64,000 nucleotides of DNA from Prorocentrum cordatum (taxonomy: Eukaryota; Sar; Dinophyceae; Prorocentrales; Prorocentraceae). Both the position numbers and the translations under genes were made by a program. The notes below the pieces were generated by a model. That model was not told the origin of the DNA and did no database searches. It saw only the letters and a program-made list of their open reading frames with translations. Each line of letters begins with the position of its first letter. Position 1 is the first letter of the stretch. Below, one piece after another: positions 11,071-21,780 of this stretch. Where the stretch lies: assembly GCA_963575745.1 (NCBI GenBank), contig CAUYUJ010016715.1, forward strand, positions 102,501 to 166,500, in the 5' to 3' direction.

Positions 11071-11253
11071 CCCCCCCTCCCTTTACCCTCTTTCTGCGCG
11101 TGCTGAAATTTAAATTATTAAGCTTAAAATGTGCATCGCATCGTTTCTCAAGGTAAGAGGGGACGCATTCCAGCGCTGTAACGCACAGCGCGCTTGCGAG
11201 AGGCGGCGGCACCGCTGCACGTGACGGGGGAGGCAAGACAAAGAGAAACATAT

Positions 11254-11361
11254 AGAGAGAGAGAGAGAAAGAGAGAGAAACACGAACACGGCCAGGCCCA
11301 GGACAGTTCCTCCACCTCGTCCTCCTCCTCCTCCTCCTCCTCCTCCTCCTCCTCCTCCTCC
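11254..11361 (+). repeat. (GA)n and (CTC)n microsatellites
   Basis: GA-rich run at about 11254-11280 and a CTC run of about 45 bases at 11317-11361, immediately before the LINE-like remnant. Confidence 0.9.
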
Positions 11362-11559
11362 GTCTAGCCTTTCTAGCACAAGTTTTGTGCTTGCTGTCGC
11401 TGGCGCTTCAGAACGGCTGGCTGACAGTGGGCCGGTTGGCTCGGTTCTGCCCGCCGCAGATCACGAGTTCGTTTCCGCAGACATGGTTCCCCCGTCCAAA
11501 CCTCTGCCGTGGCGAAAGGACCGTTGGCGTGTCCGCTTCGTGGCTGACGGCGGAGGGGA

Positions 11560-12338
11560 AGTGCGGGGACCTCGCATGTGGAAGTGAAGTTGCCAAGTTT
11601 GTGGATAGGATCTATCGATGTGGTGGTTTCGCAAGCATTGCAAGAGACAGAAGGTCGATGTCCAGCCGAGCGAGCATGCACCACCGTGGGGGGAGTGGCA
11701 ACGTGGCCCACCCCATGCCGCAGCTCCCGCAGCTCCCGCTCACGGAGGAAGATATCCAGCAGCACCTCAAACTGGCTGAGAAGATCGGCGACGAGACTTC
11801 GGCAGCTCAGTACAACACATGGCTGGCTGCCAAGAAGACGAAGTCACCACTCACCAAGCTCCTGGAGAAGCAAGCAGGAGAAGCACGACAGCGAGTCAAG
11901 ATCCTGGAGCGACGCCTGCAGCAGGAGATGTATGACGTGGCTCGCGCCAGGAAGTGGCTCGCGGAGTGTGAGGCCGCCACCGAGAAGCTCAGCCTGGGTC
12001 TCGCGGAGGCGGACAGCGAGCACAAGCAGTTAGTGGATCGACTGCATCGTGATGTGGTTGCTCCGCCTGCTCCTGTGCCCGCACGAGGGCATTTGCGTTT
12101 ACGAGATATCCTTGACGGCAAGGAAGGTGCCATCACCATCGACTGAGGAGAAGGTATCCTGGGGTTGGACAGCCATGCGCATGCGCCCTCGCCCGACGAC
12201 GTTGCCCAGTTCGAGAAGCGCAGGCTCGAGCCCGAGTCCAGCGTCGCGGCCATCACCAGGCAGCTGACCATCCAGGGCCAGGAGTCCGCTGCTAAGCTCA
12301 AGGCGCCCCACCGCGAGCACGCGGGGCGTCTACACTAG
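11560..12338 (+). pseudogene. Coiled-coil ORF1/Gag-like segment
   Basis: One reading frame (open from 11385) runs to a TGA at 12144-12146 and, in the same frame, on to a TAG at 12336-12338. The clear part begins near 11690 (LTEEDIQQHLKLAEKIGDE) and is a Lys/Glu/Arg/Ala-rich helix of about 110 residues (QAGEARQRVKILERRLQQE and following), a strong coiled-coil candidate. After the TGA the frame continues with VAQFEKRRLEPES and AAITRQLTIQGQESAAKLK. Upstream, at about 11580-11650, another frame shows a Cys-pair (CQVCG, then HCKR) that could be a decayed zinc finger. RNA-binding or multimerising ORF1 products of non-LTR elements have this character; the assignment here is inference. Coding strand and helix are fairly clear, function is not. 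Confidence 0.6.
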
Positions 12339-12368
12339 AAAAATATTTCACGAATCTGAGAGGGTCGA

Positions 12369-12533
12369 CTACACGCAAGAGTGACCCCGGGTCAGAGTGA
12401 CCTTTGGTGCGCGGTTAATTGGAGGCCGCAGGGGGACCAAGCACGAGCGCGCAAGACGCTAATACCGCGATCGGGGGGCCCCCTTGGGCCCGCACCAAAG
12501 GTCAATCCGGCAAAAGGTCATTCTTACGTGTAG
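12369..12533 (+). mobile_element. Short inverted-repeat element, family A, copy 1 (165 bp)
   Basis: Left end CTACACGCAAGAGTGACC and right end GGTCATTCTTACGTGTAG are imperfect inverted repeats. A second pair follows inside (CCTTTGGTGCG and CGCACCAAAGG). The element is flanked by TCGA on each side (12365-12368 and 12534-12537), a possible 4-bp target duplication. The middle contains GATCGGGGGGCC and TTGGGCCCGCACC, shared with the copies at 15862, 35936 and 41287. It has no coding capacity. It interrupts the LINE-like remnant between coiled-coil and linker segments, so it inserted after that element. Confidence 0.9.
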
Positions 12534-12539
12534 TCGACA

Positions 12540-12830
12540 GGGGGCCACCTGGGAAAGCGGCGAATGGTTCCCAGGGCAGCGCGGCAGCCGCGGCGGCAGC
12601 CGCGGCAGCTGCCGCGCCCGTGCCTGCCGAGCCCGCCGACGGAGACAAAGGCCGACGAGCAGAACGCGGCCTCCGCTTCGTCGGCTTCCCGGGACGGCGC
12701 CCCCAAGCCCGCCGACGCACGCCAGAGAGCCCAAGAGGTGCTCAAGCACGGGTCTTCCGAGTCGCCCACTCCTGAGCGTTCTAACGCTTCTCCCCCCCCC
12801 CGATGCCTGAGCCCGCGGACGACAAGGTTT
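12540..12830 (+). pseudogene. Ala/Pro-rich linker of the LINE-like remnant
   Basis: The frame from 12564 reads as a low-complexity, hydrophilic Ala/Ser/Pro/Lys segment (ADEQNAASASSASRDGAPK, then ADARQRAQEVLKHGSSESP), the kind of disordered stretch expected between an ORF1 coiled coil and the endonuclease. The assignment rests on position and composition only. Confidence 0.4.
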
Positions 12831-12904
12831 CGGGGGGGTGGCTCCTTCCTTTAAGCTTTCTCCTACTATAGCGCGGCTGTGCCACCTTCCCGCCCCCGAG
12901 GGAC

Positions 12905-14114
12905 CAGCCCTGGATTTTGGCAGTTGTCTCTGGTCCTGGGCCCCAGCTTGCTTGCTCGGTTTCCGACGATTTTGAGCCGATAGTTGAGACGGCAAACTGC
13001 GCCAGGTGGAACGCGGCGAAGGCCTGGCTGAGTCGGTCCACGGCTCATGTCGCTTCTGCTCAAGAACTGTACCTGGTGGGCGACCAGGCGGGAGAGGCTT
13101 CTCAACGGGAACTGCGTTCGGGGTGGAAGTCCAGGATCATGCCAGCAGGGCGCGTCTGGGGGAGTCGGCATAGTCGTCAGGAACTTCTTGGGCTGCCATG
13201 GCGTGTCCGACAAGGAGGGGTCCATGTTGGTCCCGCGTCGGGCTGTGTCGACGGTTGTTCATAGATCGCAGGCGGAGTCTCGCCGTTGGTTGTCTCTGCG
13301 TATCTGCTGGACTTGGAGGGCCTCTCGGAGTTCAACCTGGGTCTTGTGCAAAATCGGAGCTGCTCTGCCCGCGTATCCTGGACCTCTCATTTCGGGGGCA
13401 GATTTCCAGATGGAGCCAGTGGAACTGGCTGCCTGCGACCTGGCGTCGGTTTTGTCCGCCAACCTCGCGGTACGTGAGTCCGTCAGAACTTGCACGTGCG
13501 CTTGCGTGAAGGGCGTGCGCAAGTTAGATCCCCCCTTGCGCCCAGCAGGCTGTCGCAGGCGGTCAGCTCGATCAGGCCGTGCCTCGAGGCGGCGACCAGG
13601 CCCCGAACGCGAGCCCGGATGTGTTCTTCTCCCGCAGTTGGCCGGCCTGCAGGCCTTGGGGTTTGCGAATCCGCCGAAGTTCCCAGTCGAGCCTGCCATT
13701 GGACCCCCCCCCCCGCCCCCCGCTCCCAAGGACTGGAGCGAGGCGCTCGACTGCGCCGCCTACGGTTTGGGGCTGGTGCGTCGGAAGGTCCCCAGGCAGC
13801 GTTTGCCGCGGCACCTCAACACCCTGTGCCGTCTGTGGGCAGACAGGCCGTGGTCGCTACCCGTCTTAAGTGCCCGCGGCAGGCTCCCCAAGCTTGCTTG
13901 GCGCTCAGTGGTCGGCAAGGGTCGGAGAGTTGGCCATCGGCCCGACCTGTGCGGCGCGAGGTGCTTGGAGAGCACTTTCAGGATCTGTTGCGCCAGCCTG
14001 GCGTCCAGCATGCAGGGGGCCGCCGTCGAGCCAGGCCGCTTTCTTCTCGAACCTCCTGTCGAAGTCGCGGTCTGCAAAGGGGTGACACTGCCGTCCCTGG
14101 GGACGCGTTCATGA
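12905..14114 (+). pseudogene. EEP (APE-type) endonuclease segment, frameshifted
   Basis: EEP endonucleases nick target DNA to prime LINE reverse transcription. Motifs appear in order on the plus strand across two alternating frames. One frame (from 12917) has ETANCARW with a candidate metal-site Asn at 12995-12997 and SAQELYL with a candidate catalytic Glu near 13064. A second frame (from 13047) has ASGGVGIVVRN. The first frame resumes with VVSAYLLDLEGLSEFNLGL (from 13286), and the second resumes with SGADFQMEP (Asp at 13401), which corresponds to the family's GDFN block with Asn replaced by Gln. At least three frame changes are needed. After 13650 comes a Pro-rich linker (FANPPKFPVEPAIGPPPPP, then KDWSEALD) like that after EEP in related elements. 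I did not find the C-terminal SDH block. No reverse transcriptase follows. Confidence 0.65.
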
Positions 14115-14418
14115 ACGGAGGCTGTCAGCGTCATATTGTCAGGGAGCTGTCTCGGGCAAGCTGGGGGCTTGCAGCCCGCGGAGACGACGATCGCAAAGAT
14201 TTCAATGTTTTCGGGCCTCTGCGGGCCCCCCCTCCCTCGGGCGACCCCGAGCTGGGGAGTTCCGGGCCCTGGAGCCCCCCCCCTTTGTGCCTGGCTGGGC
14301 CCGCGGTTGGCTTTTCGGACTGCCGCGGCGTGGTCCGCGCGCGCCACGGGCCCCGAGGCCTCAAGCTGGCCCTCAAGAGACCTTATGCTGGACTCATGTT
14401 TTCTAGTTCCTTTCGGCG

Positions 14419-14691
14419 GTGAACGGATCCGTCCGCAAGATCAAGGAGCACGCTGCTGAGTCAGAGGGGTTGTCGGCCAGAAGAGAGCTTATCAAGGCTG
14501 GCAACGGCGCTGCAGGCGAAGCCGTGAAGGCTGGCCTCGCCGCGCACCCTCAGCCCTCGGAGGCGTGCCAGAGGCTTTTGGCCCACTGCATCCACGTGGC
14601 CATGGCGGTCTGCCTGTTGGCTGCCCGTCTAGACCCCAGTGGTGTCGAGCTGGCCAAAGCTACCATCGAAGGAGGGGGCGGCCGCGGCTAA
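14419..14691 (+). pseudogene. Helical segment in LINE-like remnant
   Basis: A 90-codon open frame with a helical, non-repetitive composition (VRKIKEHAAESEGLSARREL, then GEAVKAGLAAHPQPSEACQR). No family recognised. It lies where reverse transcriptase or RNase H parts of a LINE would be expected, but I see no YxDD-type motif. Included as probable decayed element sequence. Confidence 0.3.
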
Positions 14692-14830
14692 CGCCGATCT
14701 GCATGCGTGGAAGTGGTGCCGCTCCTACTGGAGGTGCAAGAATGTCTGCGCACGAGGAGGCAAGGGAAGTTTAAGTATGGCATTTCGCCGAAGCTCGACG
14801 AGTCGGGCTGATCTGGCGTGATTCCAGAAT

Positions 14831-15000
14831 ATGTGGAGCGTGGTCGCCAGAGGCCACAGACTACTGTCGTTCCAGTGCAGCAATGACTCCTCGCTTTTTG
14901 TGTGCGTTGGCTGCAAGGCCGTGTCTACCCTTGGGCCCGTGGCGCTCGTCGTTCCAAGGGGTTTCGGTGGATGTGGCGCCCGAAATTCTGGAAGGTGTCG
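14831..15000 (+). pseudogene. Possible C-terminal zinc-knuckle tail of LINE-like remnant
   Basis: The frame reads ARGHRLLSFQCSN followed by FVCVGCKAV, a His/Cys arrangement with a closing C-x2-C. Dinoflagellate LINE polyproteins often end with a short Cys/His motif of this style. The similarity is by eye and short. Confidence 0.35.
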
Positions 15001-15225
15001 CGAGCGAGGGATCGCACACGGAGGCTGGCGGCCACTCTCAGCCTCGACTACCCAGTGCGACACCCCATTGCGACACCTCTGTGCTGCAAGATCCAGTCGT
15101 CGCCACTCCGTCGTTGCAGTCGTGCAGCAGGGGTGGTAGACCGTGCATGGCGTTGCGGGACACAGTTCGCGCGCCACCAATGACCCCCCGTCCCAGCGGA
15201 ACGATCCAGTCGTCGTTGCGTCGTG

Positions 15226-15247
15226 CACACACACACACACACACACC
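15226..15247 (+). repeat. (CA)n microsatellite
   Basis: About eleven CA dinucleotides. Confidence 0.95.
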
Positions 15248-15606
15248 CTCGATGGGGCACCGCTGGGACAGGGGATGCAGTGCCTTGCCTTGTCCATGCC
15301 ACCGTTCTCCCAACGAGGAGGAGAGGCCAGGGCCATCCATCGTGCAAGTCATTTCCCCCCCTCCCAAGGCAGAGGGGGGGACCCCGAGCAGGCAGGAGGT
15401 GAGGGACAGTCCTCATCCTCATCAAGAGTCCGCGGATGCTATCCCTGAAGATGCCATCTCGGTTTTTGTCCCTGCGCCGCTGGTCGGCGCCTTCCTTGAG
15501 CTTCCTGGTTGCAAAGTCGACAACTGTCTACGGTCTCGCGGCCTCTCTGGCCGCTCTCCCTGGTGCGGATCTCTCGCCAGGGTAAGGTGCGCGTGAAACA
15601 AATCCT
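15248..15606. other. Unassigned, no gene seen
   Basis: An open plus frame of 237 codons (14883-15596) crosses the CA repeat and has no recognisable domain. Confidence 0.35.
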
Positions 15607-15692
15607 GGCCTCCTCCTCCTCCTCCTCCTCCTCCTCCTCCCTCTCCTACCGTTGGTAGCGGTGGCGGAGGAGGAGGAAGAGGAGGAGCATCC
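15607..15692. repeat. CCT array facing GGA array (hairpin-capable)
   Basis: A CCT run of about 30 bases is followed, after the short loop around CGTTGGTAGCGG, by a GGA-rich run, so the two could pair as a long imperfect stem. Confidence 0.7.
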
Positions 15693-15861
15693 TTCGGCTA
15701 CACTGAAGGGGCCCAAGGACACACAAACATAATTAGACGCAAACCCCAGGATGCCCCATGTTTTCCCATATGTTCTGTACGTTCATATTCCCCCATTTTC
15801 CATAGTTTCCATATTTTCCTTGGGATCGACGGTTAATTGTGTCTATGTTACTCTCCTCCTG

Positions 15862-16036
15862 ATACACGCAGGAGTGACCCTAGGCAAGAGTGACCTGTAG
15901 TGCTCGGCCAATGGGGGCCCTTTGGGGACACCACCAGGCGCGCAAGCCGGTGCTATCGCCTCGCATTCGACGATCGGGAGGCCTCATTGGGCCCGCACCA
16001 GAAATCACTCAAGCGAAAGGTGACTCGTACGTGTAG
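15862..16036 (+). mobile_element. Short inverted-repeat element, family A, copy 2 (175 bp)
   Basis: Left end ATACACGCAGGAGTGACC, then CAAGAGTGACC. Right end CGCACCAGAAATCACT, then GGTGACTCGTACGTGTAG. The core shares GCGCGCAAGCCG, TCGCATTCGACGATCGGG and ATTGGGCCCGCACC with the other copies. A target duplication is not evident. It lies in gene-less DNA. Confidence 0.88.
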
Positions 16037-16314
16037 GCGGATCCATCAAAACCATGGGACCCCCCACCGGCCGAACTGAAGAACACTCGAAGGTACCCCC
16101 CCCCAGGATGCACAAAAGCGTTCAACAGACACACAGAACCGGAGCGAGGCGGGGGCTGGAAGAGGGCCCAGACCTCCGACGCAGAGATTCGACCCAGCGC
16201 GTAGGCCCCAAGGCTCGTTGCACCCCTTCCTCGGGCACAGCTCTTCATCGCAGGGTGGTTGTCAGACGTGCCCATGGCCTGGAATCGTCCCGACGATGCC
16301 GAAGACTGGAAACG

Positions 16315-16800
16315 AGCAAGCGAGCTCAGAACGCCGAGGCCCCTGCTGAGGGACTAGTGGGGTGCGCGGTCTTTTTCGAAGGCCGCCCCACCGCGGATTA
16401 CAACCCCCAATTCCACCCCCGCCTCCGCCTCCCCCTCCTCGCCCTCGCATCCCCCCCTCGCCGAACAAGCGAAACCAGAACGCCGAGGCCCCTGTTCAGC
16501 GAATGGGCCACACGACACAGTGAGACGCGCAGTCTTCTTCGAAGACTGCGCCACCGGGGCCGCAACCCGCCCATCACACCTCCGCCTCACACTCCTGGCC
16601 GGCGCCCTCCTCCACTGGCCCTGGCCCTCCTCACCCTCGCCCTCCCACCTTCTCGCTCTCGCCCTCCCCCGCCTCCCCATCCTTTCCACCGCGCCACCTG
16701 GGGCCGCAACCCGCCCAGTCCACCTCCGCCTCAATTCTCCTGGCCGCTGCCGCGCCCTCGACCACCTCACCCGCCTCGCCCTCGCCCCCCCCTCCCCGCC
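16315..16800 (+). repeat. ~155-bp degenerate direct repeats, C-rich
   Basis: AGAACGCCGAGGCCCCTG at about 16328 and 16479 is followed in each case by a GCG(C/A)(G/G)TCTT(T/C)TTCGAAG word and a C-rich CACCTCCGCC-type segment. A third partial unit begins near 16690. The C-rich part explains the long Pro/Arg frames. Confidence 0.7.
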
Positions 16801-16809
16801 GAGCGCTAA

Positions 16810-17180
16810 CATAAGCGCAGTTGAGCAGGGCCCGACCGTCCTGTCATTCCCGCAGGCATACCACTACATCTTCTTCGAACGCACAGATGTTATAGCAACA
16901 AAGGCAGTGCTCTTACGGCATAACACCGATGCATGACAACAAGACGGTCTTCGCCAGAACTGTTACGGGAACGTCTCGTGCAAATCACAGCATTTTATCT
17001 AAATGCTCTCTGGTGGGCCTGTTGACAAGCCAGGGCGCCTCGCCACTGCTTAACGCTGGCGCCACCCCTCCAGTCGCCACGGGACCTGGGCCCGGAGAAG
17101 GCCGGGGGCTGGCCCGGCTCCTGGAGCCAGTTGCCCTCCTCCATGACCTGAAAGGGAGCGGTGTGGGGGGACCGGCTCGG
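16810..17180. other. Unassigned, no gene seen
   Basis: No recognisable domain or repeat. Confidence 0.35.
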
Positions 17181-17184
17181 GCGG

Positions 17185-17270
17185 CGACGCCGACGACGAC
17201 GACGGCGACGACGGCGTCGACGACGACGAGGACGACGACGGCGACGACGACGACGAGGACGACGACAGCA
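17185..17270 (+). repeat. (GAC)n microsatellite
   Basis: Imperfect GAC/ACG array of about 85 bases. Confidence 0.9.
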
Positions 17271-18065
17271 TCGTGTTAACCGATCTCTTTCCCCACTCGC
17301 GCGCCCTGGGCCACACTGGCCAAGTTGCCCCCCTCCTATAAGGAGATCAGCTGTTCCCTTCGGGTTTGGAGGGGTCAACTGGCGGGGGGCACGGTGGGGC
17401 TGAGAGACCATGTCCAAGTGGGGATGGGGATCTGTCAAAAATACCGAAGCTTGCGGATGGATCGGCGATAGGGCCTCGATAGCGAAACCGATCGCTCCTG
17501 AGCCGGTTGGGGCACCCAGGCCCCTGGTGGCGATGAGTGGGCGATGCGGGATCGAAGCGTTGCCCCAACCCCTGGGCCAGTCCCCCCCTCACGCTTCCCC
17601 TGATGACCCTCGCCGTCCACTCCCCGACGTCGCCGCCAGCCGTCTTCTCGGAGATGATCAGGATGTTCGACGCGTCCTGTCCCGAGGGAATGGAGCGGGG
17701 CATGCTGCACGACCGCGGGCGAGAGGGCCCATGGGCGCTGGGCTCGAGGAGCGGCAGTGGCTCAATGGGGGCCGCCCCAAGGGTCCCTGCAGCAGAGGCC
17801 CCCCCCCCAGGGTCACTAAAGTCAATCTGCAGCATACGCATACGATAGGACATCTTGCGGCACGAAATCTTGGGCACAACCTTCGTCGGTCTCTGAGGTC
17901 CCGCGGTGCCCACGGAGCGTATGTGGGTCCCTGGGGCCATCGGGGGATGATACTTTTCTGCGGGCAGTGCTTGCAGGCCGGTTTTCTCATTTAATGTGCC
18001 TACGGCGCCACCGTCAGCAGCGCCAAAGAAGGCACGACACGCGCTTCTGGCCCCGAATATACACG
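17271..18065. other. Unassigned region with open frames on both strands
   Basis: A 197-codon minus frame (17347-17940) and a 103-codon plus frame (17537-17848) overlap. Each has fairly balanced amino acid use (for example AVFSEMIRMFDASCPEGMER on plus), but nothing identifies a family. A word CCCAGGCCCCTG followed by GGCGATGA and TGGG also occurs near 44228, suggesting an old dispersed repeat rather than a gene. Confidence 0.3.
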
Positions 18066-18103
18066 TCGTTCATTTCTAATCGTGCTCGGTTCTTACTGTA
18101 CTC

Positions 18104-18168
18104 GTTTCTAATTGTTCCTGGCCCACTAGTGGCCAGGAAGAGGCCCAGGATAGAAACAATTAGAAATG
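18104..18168. repeat. Palindromic hairpin
   Basis: TTCCTGGCC (18115-18123) pairs with GGCCAGGAA (18131-18139) around CACTAGT. Outside it, TTTCTAATTGTT pairs with AACAATTAGAAA near 18156-18167, leaving a short bulge. Confidence 0.75.
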
Positions 18169-18169
18169 A

Positions 18170-19455
18170 CAGGATCTTGGCCCCCCAGAGAGCCAAAGAA
18201 CTTTCGAAGAATTAGACATGAACCATGTGAACGCCTTGGAGCAAGAGGAGCACCGGAGGAACAACCACGGGAGGACCCGAGGAGCAGCGAGCCTCTGCGG
18301 AACCCGAGCCACTCCTCATGTCAGCGGCTCGGCTGGAGCAGGACAGCAGCGCTCGCCCCAGGGAGAAGGTGTGGTGGCCGCGGCCGGGGCCGAGAGGGGA
18401 GAAGAAGCTCCCTTCCTCCGTCCCCGACGGCGTGGCGGCGACTGTGGCCCGAAAAGCTGGCGGAGACTGAGCGCCGCGGCCGTGCCCGCGCTCGTGCGTC
18501 CTTTCCCCTCTCCCACCCCCTCCCCCTCGCCTCCCCTTCCTTCGCCGCGGCCGAGCGCCAGCGCCAGACCGCGTTTTTTTGAGCTCTGCATTTGCCTCCT
18601 TCCTCGGCCTCCAGCGCCTACTCTTGCTGTTTCAGCCCCCTCCTGCCACATGAGCAAGAGGAGGAGGAGGAACGTGAGATGGATAGTACATACGAGGGTG
18701 AGGAGGTGCAGAAAGGCGAGGGGATTGAATGAACGACGCAGGTGGAGGAGGATATTGATGACAGCAGGGTAATATGGCGGACGTGAGGGTGCGCAGTGGA
18801 GGCAGATGAGCAATGGAAGGCGCATAATGATTTCGCACTGACGGCGAAACGATTAATCATATACCATACGTGGTGGGAGAGACCAAAAGGGGAGACAATA
18901 ATCAAGATGCGTCGAAACATGCAACCCATGTCGGGTCCCAGCCTTGAAAACGGCTGGGGCGCAAGATGGGTCGCCTTTTTCCTCAAAACCTCTGGAAGAG
19001 GAGAGAAAAAGAAGGTCACGCGAGAAGGAAAGAGAAGCACAAGAAGAGGTCGGGGGGGTTGAGGAGGACAGGTGGGGGCCAGCACGAGGACAGCGCAGGG
19101 GGGGGGGGGGGGGCGAATGAGTGGGCGAGGAGGGCGTGGAAGAATCGATCGATCGAGCTGTTGGGCCGAGTTCTGGGCTACTTCGCGTCGACTAGAGCTT
19201 GGCAGCGGTTGAAAACAAAGGACTAACCGCATCGGTGCTTACAACCAAATGGCGTTCAAAACGAACAACGAAACAAAGCCTGACGTTTTCAACTAGCCTA
19301 GGGCACCGAACATCGAAAAGAGGCGTTCAAAACGAAAACGAACAACGAAACTAAACAAGCACGAAACACGACACGAATGACCAAACACAGACCCAAACGT
19401 TGTGGTCTGTCTTGGCTGTAAGCCCGTGCGGCCTAGTGTAAGCCGGTCCGTCTGG
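18170..19455. other. Unassigned region, no gene seen
   Basis: Contains a G-run of about 18 near 19096 and open frames on both strands without recognisable domains. Confidence 0.35.
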
Positions 19456-19460
19456 GGAGG

Positions 19461-19547
19461 GTCGCTCGCGCTACTTGTCGCTCTGGCCGGCAGGGAAAGC
19501 GGGGGAGGAGAGGGGGGACCAGATTTCCAACGGATTGTTTTACCCCA
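19461..19547 (+). repeat. ~87-bp dispersed repeat, copy 1
   Basis: Aligns by eye with 22710-22796. Both run GTCG(C/T)TCGCGC, ACTTG, CGCTCTG(G/A)CCGGCAGGGA, GCGGGGGAGGAGAGGGG, ending near a C-run after GGA(T/C)T(G/A)TTT. Confidence 0.85.
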
Positions 19548-19604
19548 CATCCAAAATGGTGTTCTTGTTTTCTTTGGACACCCCGCGCAGGAACAAACAG
19601 GAGC

Positions 19605-19770
19605 ATACACTCACTCACACTCACACTCACTCACGCACAGACCATTTTGATCACCTTGACAATCACTTGATCGCACATGCACTCATCCACCCACTCATAA
19701 TCTGCATCATCCTCATCATCATCACCCATTCACTCATTCACTCACTCAGTCACTCACCCACTCATTCGCT
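19605..19770 (+). repeat. CACT/CATC-type simple repeats
   Basis: Degenerate ACTC, ACAC and ATCATC words over about 160 bases, leading into the 160-bp array. Confidence 0.75.
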
Positions 19771-19783
19771 AGCTTGGGTGTGG

Positions 19784-20358
19784 GGGAAGTATCAGGCAGA
19801 AGCCTCGTCTGTGTGTATTGCGAGGAGATCTCAGGCGGCAGCACTCTCCCTATGGGGCCCGCACTTCATTTTTTCAAATCCGAACGGGTCATCCCCGAAC
19901 CTGGAAATGTCGTCACTTTGGGGCTCCTGAGGCCTGAATTTGGAGCAAGTATCAGGCGGGAGGCTCGTCTGTGAGCGAATTCCGGCGAAGGCTCGGGCGG
20001 GAGCCTTCGCCCGATGGGGCCCGCACTTCATATCTTTTTCTTTTTCATCCGAGCGGGTCATCCTCAACCTTGTAACTGTCCTCACTTTGGGGCTCCTAAG
20101 GCCTGAATATGGGGGAAGTATCAGGCGGGAGCCTGGTCTGTGAGCGGACTGTGAGGAAATATCAGGCGGGTACCCTTTTCCCTATGGGGCCCGCACTTCA
20201 TGTTTTTAATCCGGGCGGGTCATCCTCGAACCTGTAACTGTCGTCATTATTGGGCTCCTGACGCCTAAGAATGGGGCAAGTATGAGGCGGGAGACTCGTC
20301 TGTGAGTGAGTGGTGAGGAAATCTCAAACGGGAGCCCCCTTCCTATGGGGTTCGCGCA

Positions 20359-20389
<31 letters not shown>

Positions 20390-20530
20390 TCCGAGCGGAT
20401 CATCCTCGAACCTGTAACCGTCGTCCCTCTTGGGTTCCTGAAGCTTCAATATGGGGGACGGGAGGCTCGTCGGTGAGTGAACTGTGAGGAAGTCTCAGGC
20501 GAGAGCCACCCCCCCGTTTATGGGGCCCGC
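19784..20530 (+). repeat. ~160-170-bp tandem array, part 1 (about 4.5 units)
   Basis: Units recognised by ATCAGGCGG, CTCGTCTGTGAG, GAGGAA(G/A)TCTCAGGCGG, ATGGGGCCCGCACTTCAT and GTCGTCACTTTGGGG, at about 19791, 19951, 20120, 20282 and 20456. A T-run of about 23 lies in unit 4. The same repeat resumes at 21296. Confidence 0.9.
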
Positions 20531-20534
20531 AATA

Positions 20535-20975
20535 TAACCTTGTGCTGCCGAGATTCATCCCACAGGGAAAATAAAGTTCGGGGTCGCGGGGGGGTTATAC
20601 ATGTTGCCAACCGGAGGCCAGCATGTGGGAGGAGAAAGAGATGATGTTAAGAGGACCGAAAACCGATGATCGAGGATCAAAAATCGAAGTCCGAGGATCG
20701 AGGATCGAGATCCCAGAAATAGAAAAAGATAAACAGACAGAAGGAGAGAGGTGGAGGAGGATGAGGATGAGGAGGAGGAGAAACGCAAAAGTTCCAAACC
20801 TATTACATTTGAGTTGTAAACAAACAATGGAAATTCAGATTTCCATCTGCTCGTGTAGGGTAGCTCACGTGCCTCGGTTTCCGTGGATAGTAAACCACAA
20901 CGATAACAACAATCAGGGGGGCAGGGGGGAGGAAACGGAAAGAGAAAGAGAAGCGCAGACATAATATATATATAT

Positions 20976-21030
<55 letters not shown>

Positions 21031-21295
21031 AAGAGAGAGAAAGAAAACGCTGTTGGTTTCGCTTGAGACATCCTCGACAACGTCTTCGCTTCGTTTGATG
21101 TTGCTATCTCAACATAAGAAGGACATGAACCTCGATGGTGGACTTTTCACAATGATAGAAAATGTTCGGCCTCCGCGCCCCGCGCCCCTGACCAAACTCT
21201 TCTTGGTCGTGGATAATCAACTCTAGCGTGGAAAGGGGGGTCCTTAAAAAATCTTCGGCACAAGGTTGCGTATCTATATATATATATATATATAT
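20535..21295. other. Interruption of the 160-bp array with TA/GA runs
   Basis: About 760 bases unrelated to the array. It includes a (TA)n/(GA)n microsatellite at about 20962-21042 and a second (TA)n at about 21270-21297. The flanking array is in the same orientation on both sides, so this may be inserted DNA. No terminal repeats or coding domain recognised. Confidence 0.5.
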
Positions 21296-21775
21296 AGGAC
21301 CCGAGCGGGTCATCCTCAACCCTTGAACTGTCGTCACTTGGGGGCTCCCGAGGCCTGAGTATGGAGGAAGCATCAGGCGGGGAGCCTCGTCTGTGAGTGG
21401 ACTGTGAGGAAGTCTCAGGCGGGACCCCCTCCCTATGGGGCCCGCATTCATCGTTTTGAATCCGAGCGGGTCATCCTCAACCCTGTAAATGTCGTCACTT
21501 GGGGTTCCCCTGGCATGAATATGGAGGAAGTATCAAGCGGGGAGCCTCGTCTGTAAGTAAAATGTGAGGAAGTCTCAAGCGGGAGCCCCCTTCCTATGGG
21601 GCCCAAGCTTCGCGTTTTCAATCCAAGCGGGCCATGCTCAACCCTGTAACTGTCGTCACTTTGGGGTTCCCAATGCCTGAATATGGAAAAATATCTGGCG
21701 GGGAGCTTCGTCTGTGAGTGAACTGTGAGGAAGTCTCAAGCGGGAGCCCCTTATGCGCTCCTCAGAGGGCGATTC
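21296..21775 (+). repeat. ~160-bp tandem array, part 2 (about 3 units)
   Basis: Unit markers at about 21372, 21532 and 21692, exactly 160 apart, with the same internal words as part 1. Confidence 0.9.
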
Positions 21776-21780
21776 GCCCG

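Larger units (their letters stand above)
11400..15140 (+). mobile_element. LINE-like retroelement remnant, RT not seen
   Basis: I group four consecutive plus-strand pieces: a coiled-coil ORF1-like segment (11560-12338), an Ala/Pro-rich linker (12540-12830), an EEP endonuclease-like segment with linker (12905-14114), and a helical segment plus Cys-pair tail (14419-15000). The order agrees with dinoflagellate non-LTR elements as I know them, except that no reverse transcriptase motif was found where it would be expected. A 165-bp inverted-repeat element (12369-12533) sits inside. Several frameshifts and an in-frame stop make it a pseudogene. The outer ends are not defined: I saw no poly(A) and no target duplication. 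Confidence 0.6.
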
